NCBI GenBank assembly: GCA_964583605.1
Contig: CAZOWL010000135.1
Location: 1-8,704, forward strand
DNA: 8,704 nucleotides
Source of the DNA: CAZOWL01 sp964583605
GTDB taxonomy: Bacteria; Pseudomonadota; Gammaproteobacteria; Chromatiales; Chromatiaceae
Reading direction: 5' to 3'
The notes beneath the pieces are model-generated. The model was not told the DNA's origin. It did no database searches and saw only the letters and a program-made list of their open reading frames with translations. Positions 1 to 6,211 of the stretch are shown here, in pieces; the stretch's first letter is position 1; the number at the start of each line of letters is the position of its first letter. The translations under genes were made by a program, and so were the position numbers.

Positions 1-15
1 CCAGGTCCCTACCCC

Positions 16-48
16 AACCCCTGCGCCTACGCGGCTCAGGGGTTTTTT
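16..48 (+). terminator. Intrinsic terminator of an upstream gene
   Basis: The 8-bp stem AACCCCTG (16-23) / CAGGGGTT (37-44) closes a 13-nt loop. The loop can form a further GCC/GGC pairing (25-27 with 33-35). A run of six T follows at 43-48. This is a classic Rho-independent terminator reading on the plus strand, so a plus-strand gene probably ends just left of the window. Which gene cannot be told. Confidence 0.8.
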
Positions 49-73
49 CGTTGGCCAGACAGCACTCCCATCA

Positions 74-99
74 CCTGGTTAACCGCAACCAGGGCCCTG
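74..99. repeat. Nested inverted repeats upstream of the phosphatase gene
   Basis: CCTGGTT (74-80) and AACCAGG (87-93) form a perfect 7-bp inverted repeat with a 6-nt loop. It overlaps the palindromes GGTTAACC (77-84) and CAGGGCCCTG (90-99). It lies between the upstream terminator and the phosphatase start, about 130 nt before that start. It could be an operator or an RNA hairpin in the leader. No known regulator motif is recognised, so the function is inference only. Confidence 0.4.
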
Positions 100-227
100 T
101 TGTCTCAGCGGGCGAGTGGCCAGAGAATGACTTCGAGACGATGAGCATCGCGCAGGCGGGGGTCGCCGCTGCGCGTCCAAGCCGGGGATGCAATCACCCT
201 TTTGTCAGCGGTAAGGCGATGGGAGAG

Positions 228-1055
228 ATGATCGATCTACACTGCCATATGCTTCCGGGGATCGACGACGGCGCGCCTGATCTTTCCACCTCGCTCGAGA
301 TGGCGCGCATCGCGGCGGCCGACGGGATTGGCCACACGGCCTGCACGCCGCATATCTATCCTGGTCTCTATGAGAACCGGGCGCCGGGTATCCGCTCGGC
401 TGTTGCCGATCTGACTCTGCGGCTGCGTGAGGCGGGCATCCCGCTGGAGCTGACCGCCGGTGCCGACATCCAGCTCGTCCCGGATCTGGTCAGCCATCTC
501 AGCGATGGGTCCTTCCCGACGTTGCATGGGACGCGCTATTTCCTGTTCGAGCCCCCGCACCATGCCGTGCCGGCGCGCTTCGTCGAGATCCTGTTCGATG
601 TGCTGGCGAGCGGGTACATCCCGGTGATCACGCACCCCGAGCGGTTGACTTGGCTCGACGAGGATCACTACGGCTGGTTCGAGACCGCGGCCCGGCAGGG
701 CGCCTGGATTCAATTGACGGCCGGCGCAGTCGTCGGCCGCTTCGGCAGGAGGCCGAGGTATTGGGCCGAGCGTTTCCTCGGCGACGGACTTGTCCACATC
801 CTTGCGACCGATGCGCATGACACGGTGCGGCGCCCGCCGGGGCTCGCCGAGGGACGTGATGCGGCGGTTCGTTGGGTGGGGCCGGCCGAGGCCGATCGGC
901 TCGTCGTCGAGCGACCCCAGGCGATTCTCGACGACACTCTTGCCGATACGGTCCCTGCCCCGCCTGGCCTGACCGGTCATCCGCCGGCGCGCGCGAGGCC
1001 GGCGCGGCAGGACGCGAGCGGCGGCTGGCTCGGGCGCCTGTTCTCGAGACGGTGA
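228..1055 (+). CDS. CpsB/CapC-family tyrosine-protein phosphatase (PHP domain)
   Basis: The 275-residue protein matches the polymerase-and-histidinol-phosphatase (PHP) fold of the Mn-dependent tyrosine phosphatases CpsB/YwqE. These cytoplasmic enzymes dephosphorylate the BY-kinase tail that controls capsule or exopolysaccharide export. Visible metal-ligand motifs are DLHCHMLPGIDDG at residues 3-15 (H5, H7, D14), CTPH (H42), FEPP (E108), THPE (H136) and ATDAH (D195, H197). The last ~30 residues are basic and Pro/Arg-rich, beyond the catalytic core. The frame is open back to a TTG at 51 and includes ATGs at 141 and 219. Start 228 is chosen because the family begins directly at M-x-DLHCH, with AAGG at 213-216 as a possible ribosome site. 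The ATG at 219 is almost as good. No kinase or glycosyltransferase gene is visible alongside, so a polysaccharide role is inferred from the family alone. Confidence 0.87.
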   Translation: MIDLHCHMLPGIDDGAPDLSTSLEMARIAAADGIGHTACTPHIYPGLYENRAPGIRSAVADLTLRLREAGIPLELTAGADIQLVPDLVSHLSDGSFPTLHGTRYFLFEPPHHAVPARFVEILFDVLASGYIPVITHPERLTWLDEDHYGWFETAARQGAWIQLTAGAVVGRFGRRPRYWAERFLGDGLVHILATDAHDTVRRPPGLAEGRDAAVRWVGPAEADRLVVERPQAILDDTLADTVPAPPGLTGHPPARARPARQDASGGWLGRLFSRR

Positions 1056-1100
1056 GGGCAGCGCGTGCGCGCCGCCAGTGATTGGGGGTGATGTGATTAC

Positions 1101-1129
1101 GCAACAGCCTTGGGTATTGTCGCTTTTTT
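1101..1129 (+). terminator. Probable intrinsic terminator after the phosphatase gene
   Basis: An imperfect hairpin forms from GCAACAGCC (1101-1109) and GG plus TTGTCGC (1113-1123), with one A-C mismatch and a small bulge. Six T follow directly (1124-1129). It lies 46 nt after the phosphatase stop codon and before the porin promoter, the right place to end that transcript. The stem is modest, so strength is uncertain. Confidence 0.4.
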
Positions 1130-1140
1130 CAAAAAAATTG

Positions 1141-1169
1141 TTGCGCGGGGCTCTCTCGTGAACTAACAT
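1141..1169 (+). promoter_or_regulatory. Candidate sigma-70 promoter of the porin gene
   Basis: TTGCGC (1141-1146) and TAACAT (1164-1169) are separated by 17 bp. Just upstream is an A/T tract (T6-C-A7, 1124-1137), which could act as an UP element. Predicted transcription start is near 1176, giving a leader of about 63 nt. The hexamers are only partial matches to consensus, so the spacing and the A-tract carry most of the weight. Confidence 0.4.
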
Positions 1170-1238
1170 TAGGTTCGCAGCGTAAGACTGCGGCCACTTC
1201 CTCAGTCTATTTGTATGTTCACAACAGCGGAGAGCGCA

Positions 1239-2378
1239 ATGAACAAGAAGCTTCTAACCTGGGCGGTCGCCGCCGCGATGGCCGCACCGGTCGCCGCGAT
1301 GGCCGACGCGACCCTTTACGGCAAGATCAACATGTCGATCGACTACTTCGATATCGATGCGATCACGAACCCGAACACCGGTGCTGTCATCGAGGATGGC
1401 TTCGACGGTTGGACGCTGAGCCGGGGTGCTGTAGGCGAAGGCGCTAGCCGCGCCAGCCGCCTGGGCGTCAAGGGATCTGAGGATCTCGGTAATGGTTTGA
1501 AGGCGATCTATCAGATCGAGTTCGGCATCCCGATGGAAGACACGGATGGGCGGAGCGATAACGGCGACCGCGGCCGCATCTCGATGCGCAATAGCTTCGT
1601 CGGGCTCGCCAGCGACTGGGGCACCCTGCTGGTCGGCCGGCATGACACCCCGTTCAAGATCTCGACCGGCAAGCTCGATCTGTTCACCGATACGATGGCG
1701 GACTACAACGGCACCGTGGGCTTCAATGATGTCCGCGCCGACAACACGATCCTCTACATCAGCCCGAACTTCTCCGGCTTCCAGCTCGCGGCGGCGACGA
1801 TGCCCGGTGGCAACACGGCTGAGGGCGTGGGCATCGAGAATTCGGACAGTCTGGCAGAGGGCTACTCGCTTGCGGGTATCTACAACAACGGGCCGTTCTT
1901 TGCCGCTGTCGCGTATGAGAGCTTCAGCGACGACCTGCTTGTTTTCCAGGACGATGACGACATCAATGCCAACGGGGATACCAATGAGATACTGAGCCCC
2001 GGCGACGATTTCAACAAGTGGCGCATCGGTCTCGGTATCCTCGACTGGAACGGCTTCACCCTCGCCGGCATCTATGAGGATCAGTCGAATGTGGGCGGTT
2101 TCAGGGATGCGGACCAGGAGCTTTGGCAGATCCAGGCTGGCTATGCGTTTGGCAACAATCAGTTCAAGGCTATGTACGGCCAGGCGGATCGCACTTTTGA
2201 TGGTAATGTCGCGGGCATCTTCGACGGCGACGCCGAGACTTGGGCGGTTGGTTTCGACCATAACTTCAGCAAGCGGACGACGGCCTATATCTTGTACACG
2301 GAGGTCGACGAAGACGACCCGACCGAAGAATTTCGCAACTGGAGCGGCTTCTCGCTTGGCATGATCCACAGCTTCTAA
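1239..2378 (+). CDS. Outer-membrane porin (Gram-negative general porin family)
   Basis: The 379-residue precursor has a signal peptide: MNKK, a hydrophobic Ala-rich stretch, then AMA before a likely cleavage after residue 22. The mature protein (~357 residues) begins DATLYGKINMS, typical of 16-stranded trimeric porins. Family signatures include ASRLGVKGSEDLGNGLKAIYQ (residues 70-92 region), FVGL...WGTLLVGRHDTPFK (120-140) and a C-terminal Phe (MIHSF), the usual BAM-complex recognition residue. It should form passive diffusion channels for small solutes; substrate preference cannot be read. The start at 1239 has GGAG at 1229-1232 six bases upstream. The in-frame ATG at 1215 would put eight residues before the signal peptide and is rejected. 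Asp is very frequent, with an acidic calcium-loop-like stretch at residues 238-250. The gene appears monocistronic, with its own promoter and terminator. Confidence 0.92.
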   Translation: MNKKLLTWAVAAAMAAPVAAMADATLYGKINMSIDYFDIDAITNPNTGAVIEDGFDGWTLSRGAVGEGASRASRLGVKGSEDLGNGLKAIYQIEFGIPMEDTDGRSDNGDRGRISMRNSFVGLASDWGTLLVGRHDTPFKISTGKLDLFTDTMADYNGTVGFNDVRADNTILYISPNFSGFQLAAATMPGGNTAEGVGIENSDSLAEGYSLAGIYNNGPFFAAVAYESFSDDLLVFQDDDDINANGDTNEILSPGDDFNKWRIGLGILDWNGFTLAGIYEDQSNVGGFRDADQELWQIQAGYAFGNNQFKAMYGQADRTFDGNVAGIFDGDAETWAVGFDHNFSKRTTAYILYTEVDEDDPTEEFRNWSGFSLGMIHSF

Positions 2379-2402
2379 GCTCGGCTTGGTCGTAAAATGC
2401 GG

Positions 2403-2425
2403 ACGGGGCCTTACGGCCCCGTTTT
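2403..2425 (+). terminator. Strong intrinsic terminator of the porin gene
   Basis: A perfect 8-bp stem ACGGGGCC (2403-2410) / GGCCCCGT (2415-2422) closes a TTAC tetraloop and runs into TTTT (2422-2425), with a further TTT at 2428. It begins 25 nt after the porin stop. AAAA at 2395-2398 could pair with the T-run. Confidence 0.9.
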
Positions 2426-2669
2426 GATTTCCCGTGAAAGAACGGCAGAGGTTTAGCTCCGCGCCCGCACCGCACCGGCATTGCGGTTGGCCCCCTGAGC
2501 GAGCCCTTCACCCTGAAGAGGCCGTTATCTTCAAGTCATTGAAAAAGACAAGATCGCGCGCATTGTGCATCGATAGCCGCCACAGGGGACTGCGTAGCCT
2601 AGGCTGATGTTCCCACTGGAGAAGATATATCGGTAGGAACTGTGAGACGGCTCGCCAAGGCGCGTCGCG
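2426..2669. other. Convergent intergenic region between porin and rpiA
   Basis: No convincing gene is seen in these 244 bases. Visible structures are the 10-bp palindrome AGCCTAGGCT (2596-2605) and, around it, a bulged 8-bp hairpin made by CAGGGGAC (2583-2590) and GTTCCCACTG (2609-2618). Both lie 50-90 nt past the rpiA stop on the minus strand. No U-tract follows this hairpin on either strand, so it is not a standard terminator. No clear intrinsic terminator for rpiA was found. Confidence 0.5.
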
Positions 2670-3335
2670 CTAGCTCGACTGTGCCGTCAGGGTGCGAGCG
2701 CCGTCGGCCGTACCGAGGATCAGGACGTCGGCCGGACGTCGCGCGAAGAGCCCGACCGTGACGACGCCGGCGATCTCGTTGATCTGCCGCTCCAGCGCCA
2801 CGGGGTCGAGGATCTTGAGTCCTTGCACGTCCAGGATCAGGTTGCCGTTGTCGGTGACGAAGCCCTCGCGCCAGATCGGCGTGCCGCCGAGCTTCACGAG
2901 CTCGCGGGCGACATAGCTGCGCGCCATCGAGATGACCTCGACCGGCAGCGGGAAGCGTCCGAGCGTGTCGACGAGCTTGCCCTCGTCGGCGATGCAGACG
3001 AATCGGGCACTGGCCGCGGCGACGATCTTCTCGCGCGTCAAGGCCCCGCCGCCGCCTTTGATGAGCTCGAGGCGGTGGTTCGACTCGTCGGCACCGTCGA
3101 CGTAGAGCGCCAGATCGCCGACGGCATTCAGATCCAGCACCGGGATCCCCTGCCCCGTGAGGCGCTTGGTCGAGGCCTCCGAGCTCGACACCGCGCCCTC
3201 GATACGGCCCTTGATCGTCGCCAGCAGGTCGATGAAGTGATTGACGGTCGAGCCCGTGCCGATGCCGATCAGCCCCTCCTCCACATAGTCCAGCGCGGCC
3301 TCGGCCGCCCTTCTCTTCATCGCGTCTTGACTCAT
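2670..3335 (-). CDS. rpiA: Ribose-5-phosphate isomerase A
   Basis: The 221-residue cytoplasmic enzyme interconverts ribose 5-phosphate and ribulose 5-phosphate in the non-oxidative pentose phosphate pathway, and in the Calvin cycle if the host is autotrophic. Diagnostic motifs are GIGTGSTV (24-31), SSEAST (51-56), DGADE (80-84) and KGGGGALTREK (93-103). Spacing of D80, D83, K93 and E102 matches the catalytic D81, D84, K94 and E103 of E. coli RpiA. Length is normal for the family (~219). The ATG at 3335 is chosen because AAGGA (minus strand of 3345-3349) stands nine bases upstream. A TTG six codons earlier (3353) is in frame but would swallow that ribosome site. It is divergent from ilvA and convergent with the porin, and appears to be a single-gene transcript. 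Confidence 0.95.
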   Translation of the reverse strand: MSQDAMKRRAAEAALDYVEEGLIGIGTGSTVNHFIDLLATIKGRIEGAVSSSEASTKRLTGQGIPVLDLNAVGDLALYVDGADESNHRLELIKGGGGALTREKIVAAASARFVCIADEGKLVDTLGRFPLPVEVISMARSYVARELVKLGGTPIWREGFVTDNGNLILDVQGLKILDPVALERQINEIAGVVTVGLFARRPADVLILGTADGARTLTAQSS

Positions 3336-3370
3336 CGTAAGGATTCCTTGCAACAGTTAGGGTACGCGGC

Positions 3371-3379
3371 ATCATAGCA
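3371..3379 (-). promoter_or_regulatory. Candidate extended -10 promoter of rpiA
   Basis: Read on the minus strand, TGCTATGAT is an extended -10 element: TG, one base, then TATGAT, 5/6 matches to consensus. No good -35 lies at the usual distance, which is acceptable for extended -10 promoters. Predicted start is near 3364, giving a leader of about 29 nt to the rpiA ATG. Confidence 0.42.
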
Positions 3380-3412
3380 GATCGATATCGGCCTCCCCGC
3401 GCGGTGCGTGCA

Positions 3413-3446
3413 CGCGGTGAGCGGACGTAGCTCGCTGCTCACCGCG
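3413..3446. promoter_or_regulatory. Perfect 10-bp inverted repeat in the ilvA leader
   Basis: CGCGGTGAGC (3413-3422) and GCTCACCGCG (3437-3446) are exact inverted copies with a 14-nt loop; a G-U and a G-C pair can extend the stem inward to 12 pairs. It ends 48 nt before the ilvA start. A second copy of CGCGGTG at 3400-3406 could compete for the right arm, and another palindrome, GCGTGCACGC, lies at 3406-3415. No T-run follows, so it is not a simple terminator. It may be an operator or a leader RNA switch; the regulator is unknown. Confidence 0.5.
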
Positions 3447-3494
3447 AGTCTGAAGGCGGATAGCGCGTTCTCAGCACGGCGAATGAGGTATAGC

Positions 3495-5030
3495 ATGCCG
3501 GTCTCCTATATCGAGCGCATCCTGCGCGCCCGAGTCTATGACGTGGCTGTCGAGACGCCATTGACGCGGGCGGATGTCCTCTCGCATCGCCTGTGCAACG
3601 AGATCTATCTGAAGCGAGAGGACTTGCAGCCGATCTTCTCGTTCAAGCTTCGCGGTGCCTACAACAGGCTGACTCATCTCGACGCGCGTGCCAGAGGGGC
3701 CGGAGTCATCGCCGCCTCGGCAGGGAATCACGCCCAAGGGGTGGCCTTGGGGGCCGGCCGGCTGGGCATCCAAGCCACCATCGTCATGCCGCGCACGACG
3801 CCTGCGATCAAGGTCCAAGCCGTGCGTCGTCTCGGGGCCAAGGCGGTCCTGCACGGCGATTCCTACGACGAGGCCTATGCGCACGCCCAGAAGCTGGTGG
3901 AAGAGCGCTCGCTGACCTTGATCCACCCATTCAACGACCCGGAGGTCATCGCCGGGCAGGGAACGATCGGCATGGAGCTGTTGCGCCAGCACCCGGAGCC
4001 GCCGCATGCGATCTTCGTGCCGGTCGGCGGCGGTGGCCTGATCGCCGGCATCGCGGCGTACGTGAAATATGTGCGCCCAGAGGTCCGGATCATCGGCGTC
4101 GAGCCGCAGGATGCGGCCACGATGAACCGTGCGCTGGAAGCGGGGCGACCGGTCAGGCTCGAGCAGGTCGGGCTCTTTGCCGATGGTGTGGCTGTGCGGA
4201 TCGCCGGGGAGGAGACCTTCCGGATCGCCCAGCAGACCGTCGACGAGATGGTGTTGGTCGACAGCGACGAGATCTGCGCCGCGATCAAGGACATCTTCGA
4301 TGACAGCCGCGGCATCGCCGAGCCGGCTGGCGCCTTGGCCTTGGCCGGCCTCAAGCGTTATGTCCACGAGCGTCGCCTCACCGGTGAGACCCTGATCGCG
4401 ATCGAGAGTGGCGCGAACATCAATTTCGATCGACTGCGCCATGTCGCCGAGCGTGCCGAGCTCGGCGAGCGTCGCGAGGCCCTGCTGGCCGTGGAGATCC
4501 CGGAGCGGCCCGGCAGTTTCCTGGCGTTCTGCCGGGCGCTCGGACGGCGACAGATCACCGAGTTCAACTATCGCTATGCGGACCCGGAGCGTGCCCAGGT
4601 GTTCGTCGGAGTGGAGCTTGGCGGCGGCGATCACGAGCGCTTCGAGCTCGTCGCGCGTCTCGAGGCCAAGGGGCTGTCGGTCCTCGACATGAGCGCGAAC
4701 GAGACCGCGAAGCTTCACATCCGCTACATGGTGGGCGGCCATGCCCCGGGGCTCGCCGATGAGAGGGTGATTCGCTTTGAGTTTCCCGAGCGCCCCGGGG
4801 CCTTGCTCGATTTCCTCACCGGGCTGGGTCGGCGTTGGAACATCAGCCTGTTCCACTATCGCAACCACGGCGATGCCTATGGCCGCGTGCTGATCGGCAT
4901 CCAGGCCCCGAGCGGCGAGTGCCCAGAACTGTTCCGGCAGCTCGATGCGCTCGGCTACCCCTACCGTGAGGAGACGGACAATCCGGCCTATCGGTTGTTC
5001 GCCGGTCCGGGTTGCGGGTCGGCGCGATAG
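3495..5030 (+). CDS. ilvA: Threonine ammonia-lyase, biosynthetic (threonine deaminase)
   Basis: The 511-residue PLP enzyme converts L-threonine to 2-oxobutanoate and ammonia, the committed step of isoleucine synthesis. The catalytic domain (~1-320) shows KREDLQPIFSFKLRGAYN with the PLP lysine at K51, SAGNHAQG (75-82), the phosphate-binding GGGGL (178-182) and ESGAN (304-308). Two ACT-like regulatory regions follow (~327-400 and ~423-495), each with PERPG. The end DNPAYRLF is typical. Length matches E. coli IlvA (514), and the two regulatory domains indicate the allosteric biosynthetic form, feedback-inhibited by isoleucine in known members, not the short catabolic TdcB. The ATG at 3495 has GAGG at 3485-3488 six bases upstream. 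The frame is open back to 3408, but that extension would include the leader hairpin and lacks family similarity. Its stop lies 24 bp from that of the convergent 5-FCL gene. Confidence 0.95.
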   Translation: MPVSYIERILRARVYDVAVETPLTRADVLSHRLCNEIYLKREDLQPIFSFKLRGAYNRLTHLDARARGAGVIAASAGNHAQGVALGAGRLGIQATIVMPRTTPAIKVQAVRRLGAKAVLHGDSYDEAYAHAQKLVEERSLTLIHPFNDPEVIAGQGTIGMELLRQHPEPPHAIFVPVGGGGLIAGIAAYVKYVRPEVRIIGVEPQDAATMNRALEAGRPVRLEQVGLFADGVAVRIAGEETFRIAQQTVDEMVLVDSDEICAAIKDIFDDSRGIAEPAGALALAGLKRYVHERRLTGETLIAIESGANINFDRLRHVAERAELGERREALLAVEIPERPGSFLAFCRALGRRQITEFNYRYADPERAQVFVGVELGGGDHERFELVARLEAKGLSVLDMSANETAKLHIRYMVGGHAPGLADERVIRFEFPERPGALLDFLTGLGRRWNISLFHYRNHGDAYGRVLIGIQAPSGECPELFRQLDALGYPYREETDNPAYRLFAGPGCGSAR

Positions 5031-5034
5031 GCGC

Positions 5035-5051
5035 GGCCCCGCCGGCGGGCC
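5035..5051. terminator. GC-only hairpin between convergent stop codons
   Basis: GGCCC (5035-5039) and GGGCC (5047-5051) form a stem around the self-complementary GCCGGC, exactly in the 24-bp gap between the ilvA and 5-FCL stops. It is symmetrical and could slow polymerase from both sides. No T-run follows on either strand, so termination is only inferred from position. Confidence 0.25.
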
Positions 5052-5054
5052 TGG

Positions 5055-5666
5055 TCACGCGGCGGCGGGCACCTGAGGGGCGCGACGGGGCCGAGACGCT
5101 GACACCCCATCCTCTGTCGCGATCGCATCGACTGGGACGTCCCAGGGCTTGGGTGTAATCTGATCGAGCCGCTGGCAGGCATGGGCGAGACCGATCAGCC
5201 GCGGGCGGCGCCAAAGGGGATGCCGGCGCAGATAGGCGAGGCTGCGGTCGTAGAAGCCGCCGCCCCGACCGATGCGATGACCGTCACGATCGAAGCCGAC
5301 GACGGGCATCAAGAGCAGGTCGAGGGATTGTGCGTTGCGGATCCGCCGGCCGCGACGCTGCGGCTCTGGGATGCCGAAGCGGTTGGCCATCAGCCGCTCG
5401 CCGGGTCGCCAACGCACAAACATCAGCGTCTTGCGGGGAAAGCGCTGTAGCACGGGGAGATGCCATTGCTTACCGCGCTGCCGGCCGAGCAGTGTCAGGG
5501 GGTCGATCTCACCGTCGGAAGGCCAGTAAATGCCCACGCGCTTCGCGCGGCGAAACCACAACTGCCGACCCAGATGCTGCACTAGGCGGCGCGTATGCAC
5601 GCGATGCTCGGTTCGCGAAAGCCCGCGGCGCCTGGCGCGGAGCTCACGGCGAATGAACAGCGCCAC
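5055..5666 (-). CDS. 5-formyltetrahydrofolate cyclo-ligase (YgfA/MTHFS family)
   Basis: The 203-residue enzyme uses ATP to convert 5-formyl-THF to 5,10-methenyl-THF, returning a folate storage form to one-carbon metabolism. The family signature is clear: basic N-terminus (RRELRARRR), FGIPEP (97-102), LLLMPVVGFDRDGHRIGRGGGFYDR (117-141, including the ATP/folate-binding GRGGGFYDR) and DVPVDAIATEDGV (176-188). The start is a GTG at 5666: an in-frame TGA (minus strand of 5670-5672) lies two codons upstream and no other start follows soon. The ribosome site is weak (TGAG). The gene begins about 19 nt after the 3' end of the 6S RNA, the same arrangement as ssrS-ygfA in E. coli, so it is probably made by readthrough from 6S. 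The C-terminus is Arg/Ala/Pro-rich. Confidence 0.9.
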   Translation of the reverse strand: MALFIRRELRARRRGLSRTEHRVHTRRLVQHLGRQLWFRRAKRVGIYWPSDGEIDPLTLLGRQRGKQWHLPVLQRFPRKTLMFVRWRPGERLMANRFGIPEPQRRGRRIRNAQSLDLLLMPVVGFDRDGHRIGRGGGFYDRSLAYLRRHPLWRRPRLIGLAHACQRLDQITPKPWDVPVDAIATEDGVSASRPRRAPQVPAAA

Positions 5667-5684
5667 CGCTCAGGATAGGGAGGG

Positions 5685-5873
5685 GACACCCCCCGCCTGT
5701 GTCGTGTCCGGCCATCGCTCTTGAACCTGGCGGTTCAAGTGGGAACAACAGATTCGGCTTCAGGCTCCCCGCGGGTCGGCGGGTTTGCACAACGGCTTCA
5801 TCATCATGTCCCCGGGGCATAGATTAGGCTCAAGAATTTACCCAGGCCATCGTCGCGCACTGCAGGGGATGTC
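5685..5873 (-). ncRNA. ssrS: 6S RNA
   Basis: 6S RNA binds sigma-70 RNA polymerase as an open-promoter mimic and represses many promoters in stationary phase. The ends pair in a 12-bp closing stem: GACATCCCCTGC (minus strand 5873-5862) with GCGGGGGGTGTC (5696-5685), including two G-U pairs. On the 3' side is the typical perfect 8-bp hairpin CTTGAACC / GGTTCAAG (5720-5739), the counterpart of CCUUGAACCAAGGGUUCAAGG in E. coli. The 5' half has GGCC...CTTGAGCC as in E. coli (GGGCC...CUGAGCC). An apical stem CCCCG/CGGGG (5813-5817 with 5767-5771) is possible. Length of ~189 nt compares with 184 in E. coli. Position between zapA and 5-FCL is the conserved gammaproteobacterial location. The ends are read from pairing and may be a few bases off. 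Confidence 0.92.
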
Positions 5874-5883
5874 ACGATCAGAG

Positions 5884-5910
5884 GCTATACCTTTTCGTCA
5901 CGGTCGTCCA
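5884..5910 (-). promoter_or_regulatory. Candidate ssrS promoter overlapping the end of zapA
   Basis: On the minus strand, TATAGC (5889-5884) sits seven bases before the predicted 6S start zone (~5877-5873), as a -10 should. A TGGACG (5910-5905) lies 15 bp upstream as a possible -35. The zapA stop TAG (5887-5885) lies inside the -10 box. The placement fits a 6S-specific promoter, but the -35 match and spacing are only fair. 6S may also be processed from the zapA transcript. Confidence 0.4.
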
Positions 5911-6211
5911 GCGCGCGGCCGGCCAATGCCGCCTCGATCCGCTCCTGCATCATCAATAGCCGCTTAGCGGTACTGTCGCCGAGCCCGCTCTCCGCCTTGC
6001 GCTGCAAGATCAGCTCGTGAGCGATATTGAGGGCGGCCATCACGGCGATGCGGTCCGTGCCGACGACGCGCCCACTGCGGCGGATCTCACGCATCCGCTC
6101 ATCGAGCAGGCGGGCGGAAGCAAAGAGCTCGTCCTGCTCGTCCGGGTGGCATCCGACGTGATACTCCTTATCGAGGATGCGCACCGTGACTGGGACCGGC
6201 TCGGTGCTCAT
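5885..6211 (-). CDS. zapA: Cell division protein ZapA
   Basis: The 108-residue cytoplasmic protein binds FtsZ and bundles its protofilaments at the Z-ring. It shows the ZapA pattern: an N-terminal beta region PVTVRILDKEYHVGCHPDE (7-25), LFASARLLDERMREIR (29-44), TDRIAVMAALNIAHELI (52-68) and a C-terminal helix suited to dimer/tetramer coiled coil (~80-98). Length matches E. coli ZapA (109). The ATG at 6211 has an excellent GGAGGA (minus strand 6223-6218) six bases upstream, and it overlaps the stop of the preceding coiled-coil gene by four bases (ATGA), implying coupled translation. The reading frame continues upstream without a stop, but that extension runs antiparallel to other signals and has no family match. 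Its stop codon overlaps the likely ssrS -10 box. Confidence 0.93.
   Translation of the reverse strand: MSTEPVPVTVRILDKEYHVGCHPDEQDELFASARLLDERMREIRRSGRVVGTDRIAVMAALNIAHELILQRKAESGLGDSTAKRLLMMQERIEAALAGRALDDRDEKV

Noticed and set aside
1215..1238. Upstream ATG for the porin
   Set aside because: It would place eight residues before a well-formed signal peptide, and the GGAG site clearly serves the ATG at 1239.
1254..2369. Long minus-strand open frame (371 codons) opposite the porin
   Set aside because: It mirrors the porin codons, has no domain or signal peptide pattern, and lacks a ribosome site. It is a by-product of GC-rich codon use.
2531..2580. Possible minus-strand terminator using the T-run opposite AAAAAG (2543-2547)
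   Set aside because: No stable stem precedes the T-run on the minus strand; GCGCGC alone does not make a usable hairpin.
2599..3375. 258-codon minus-strand frame overlapping rpiA in another phase
   Set aside because: Arg/Gly-rich shadow translation; the rpiA frame carries all active-site residues.
3471..4868. 465-codon minus-strand frame opposite ilvA
   Set aside because: The ilvA frame has every catalytic motif; the opposite frame shows no recognisable domain and is a typical high-GC shadow.
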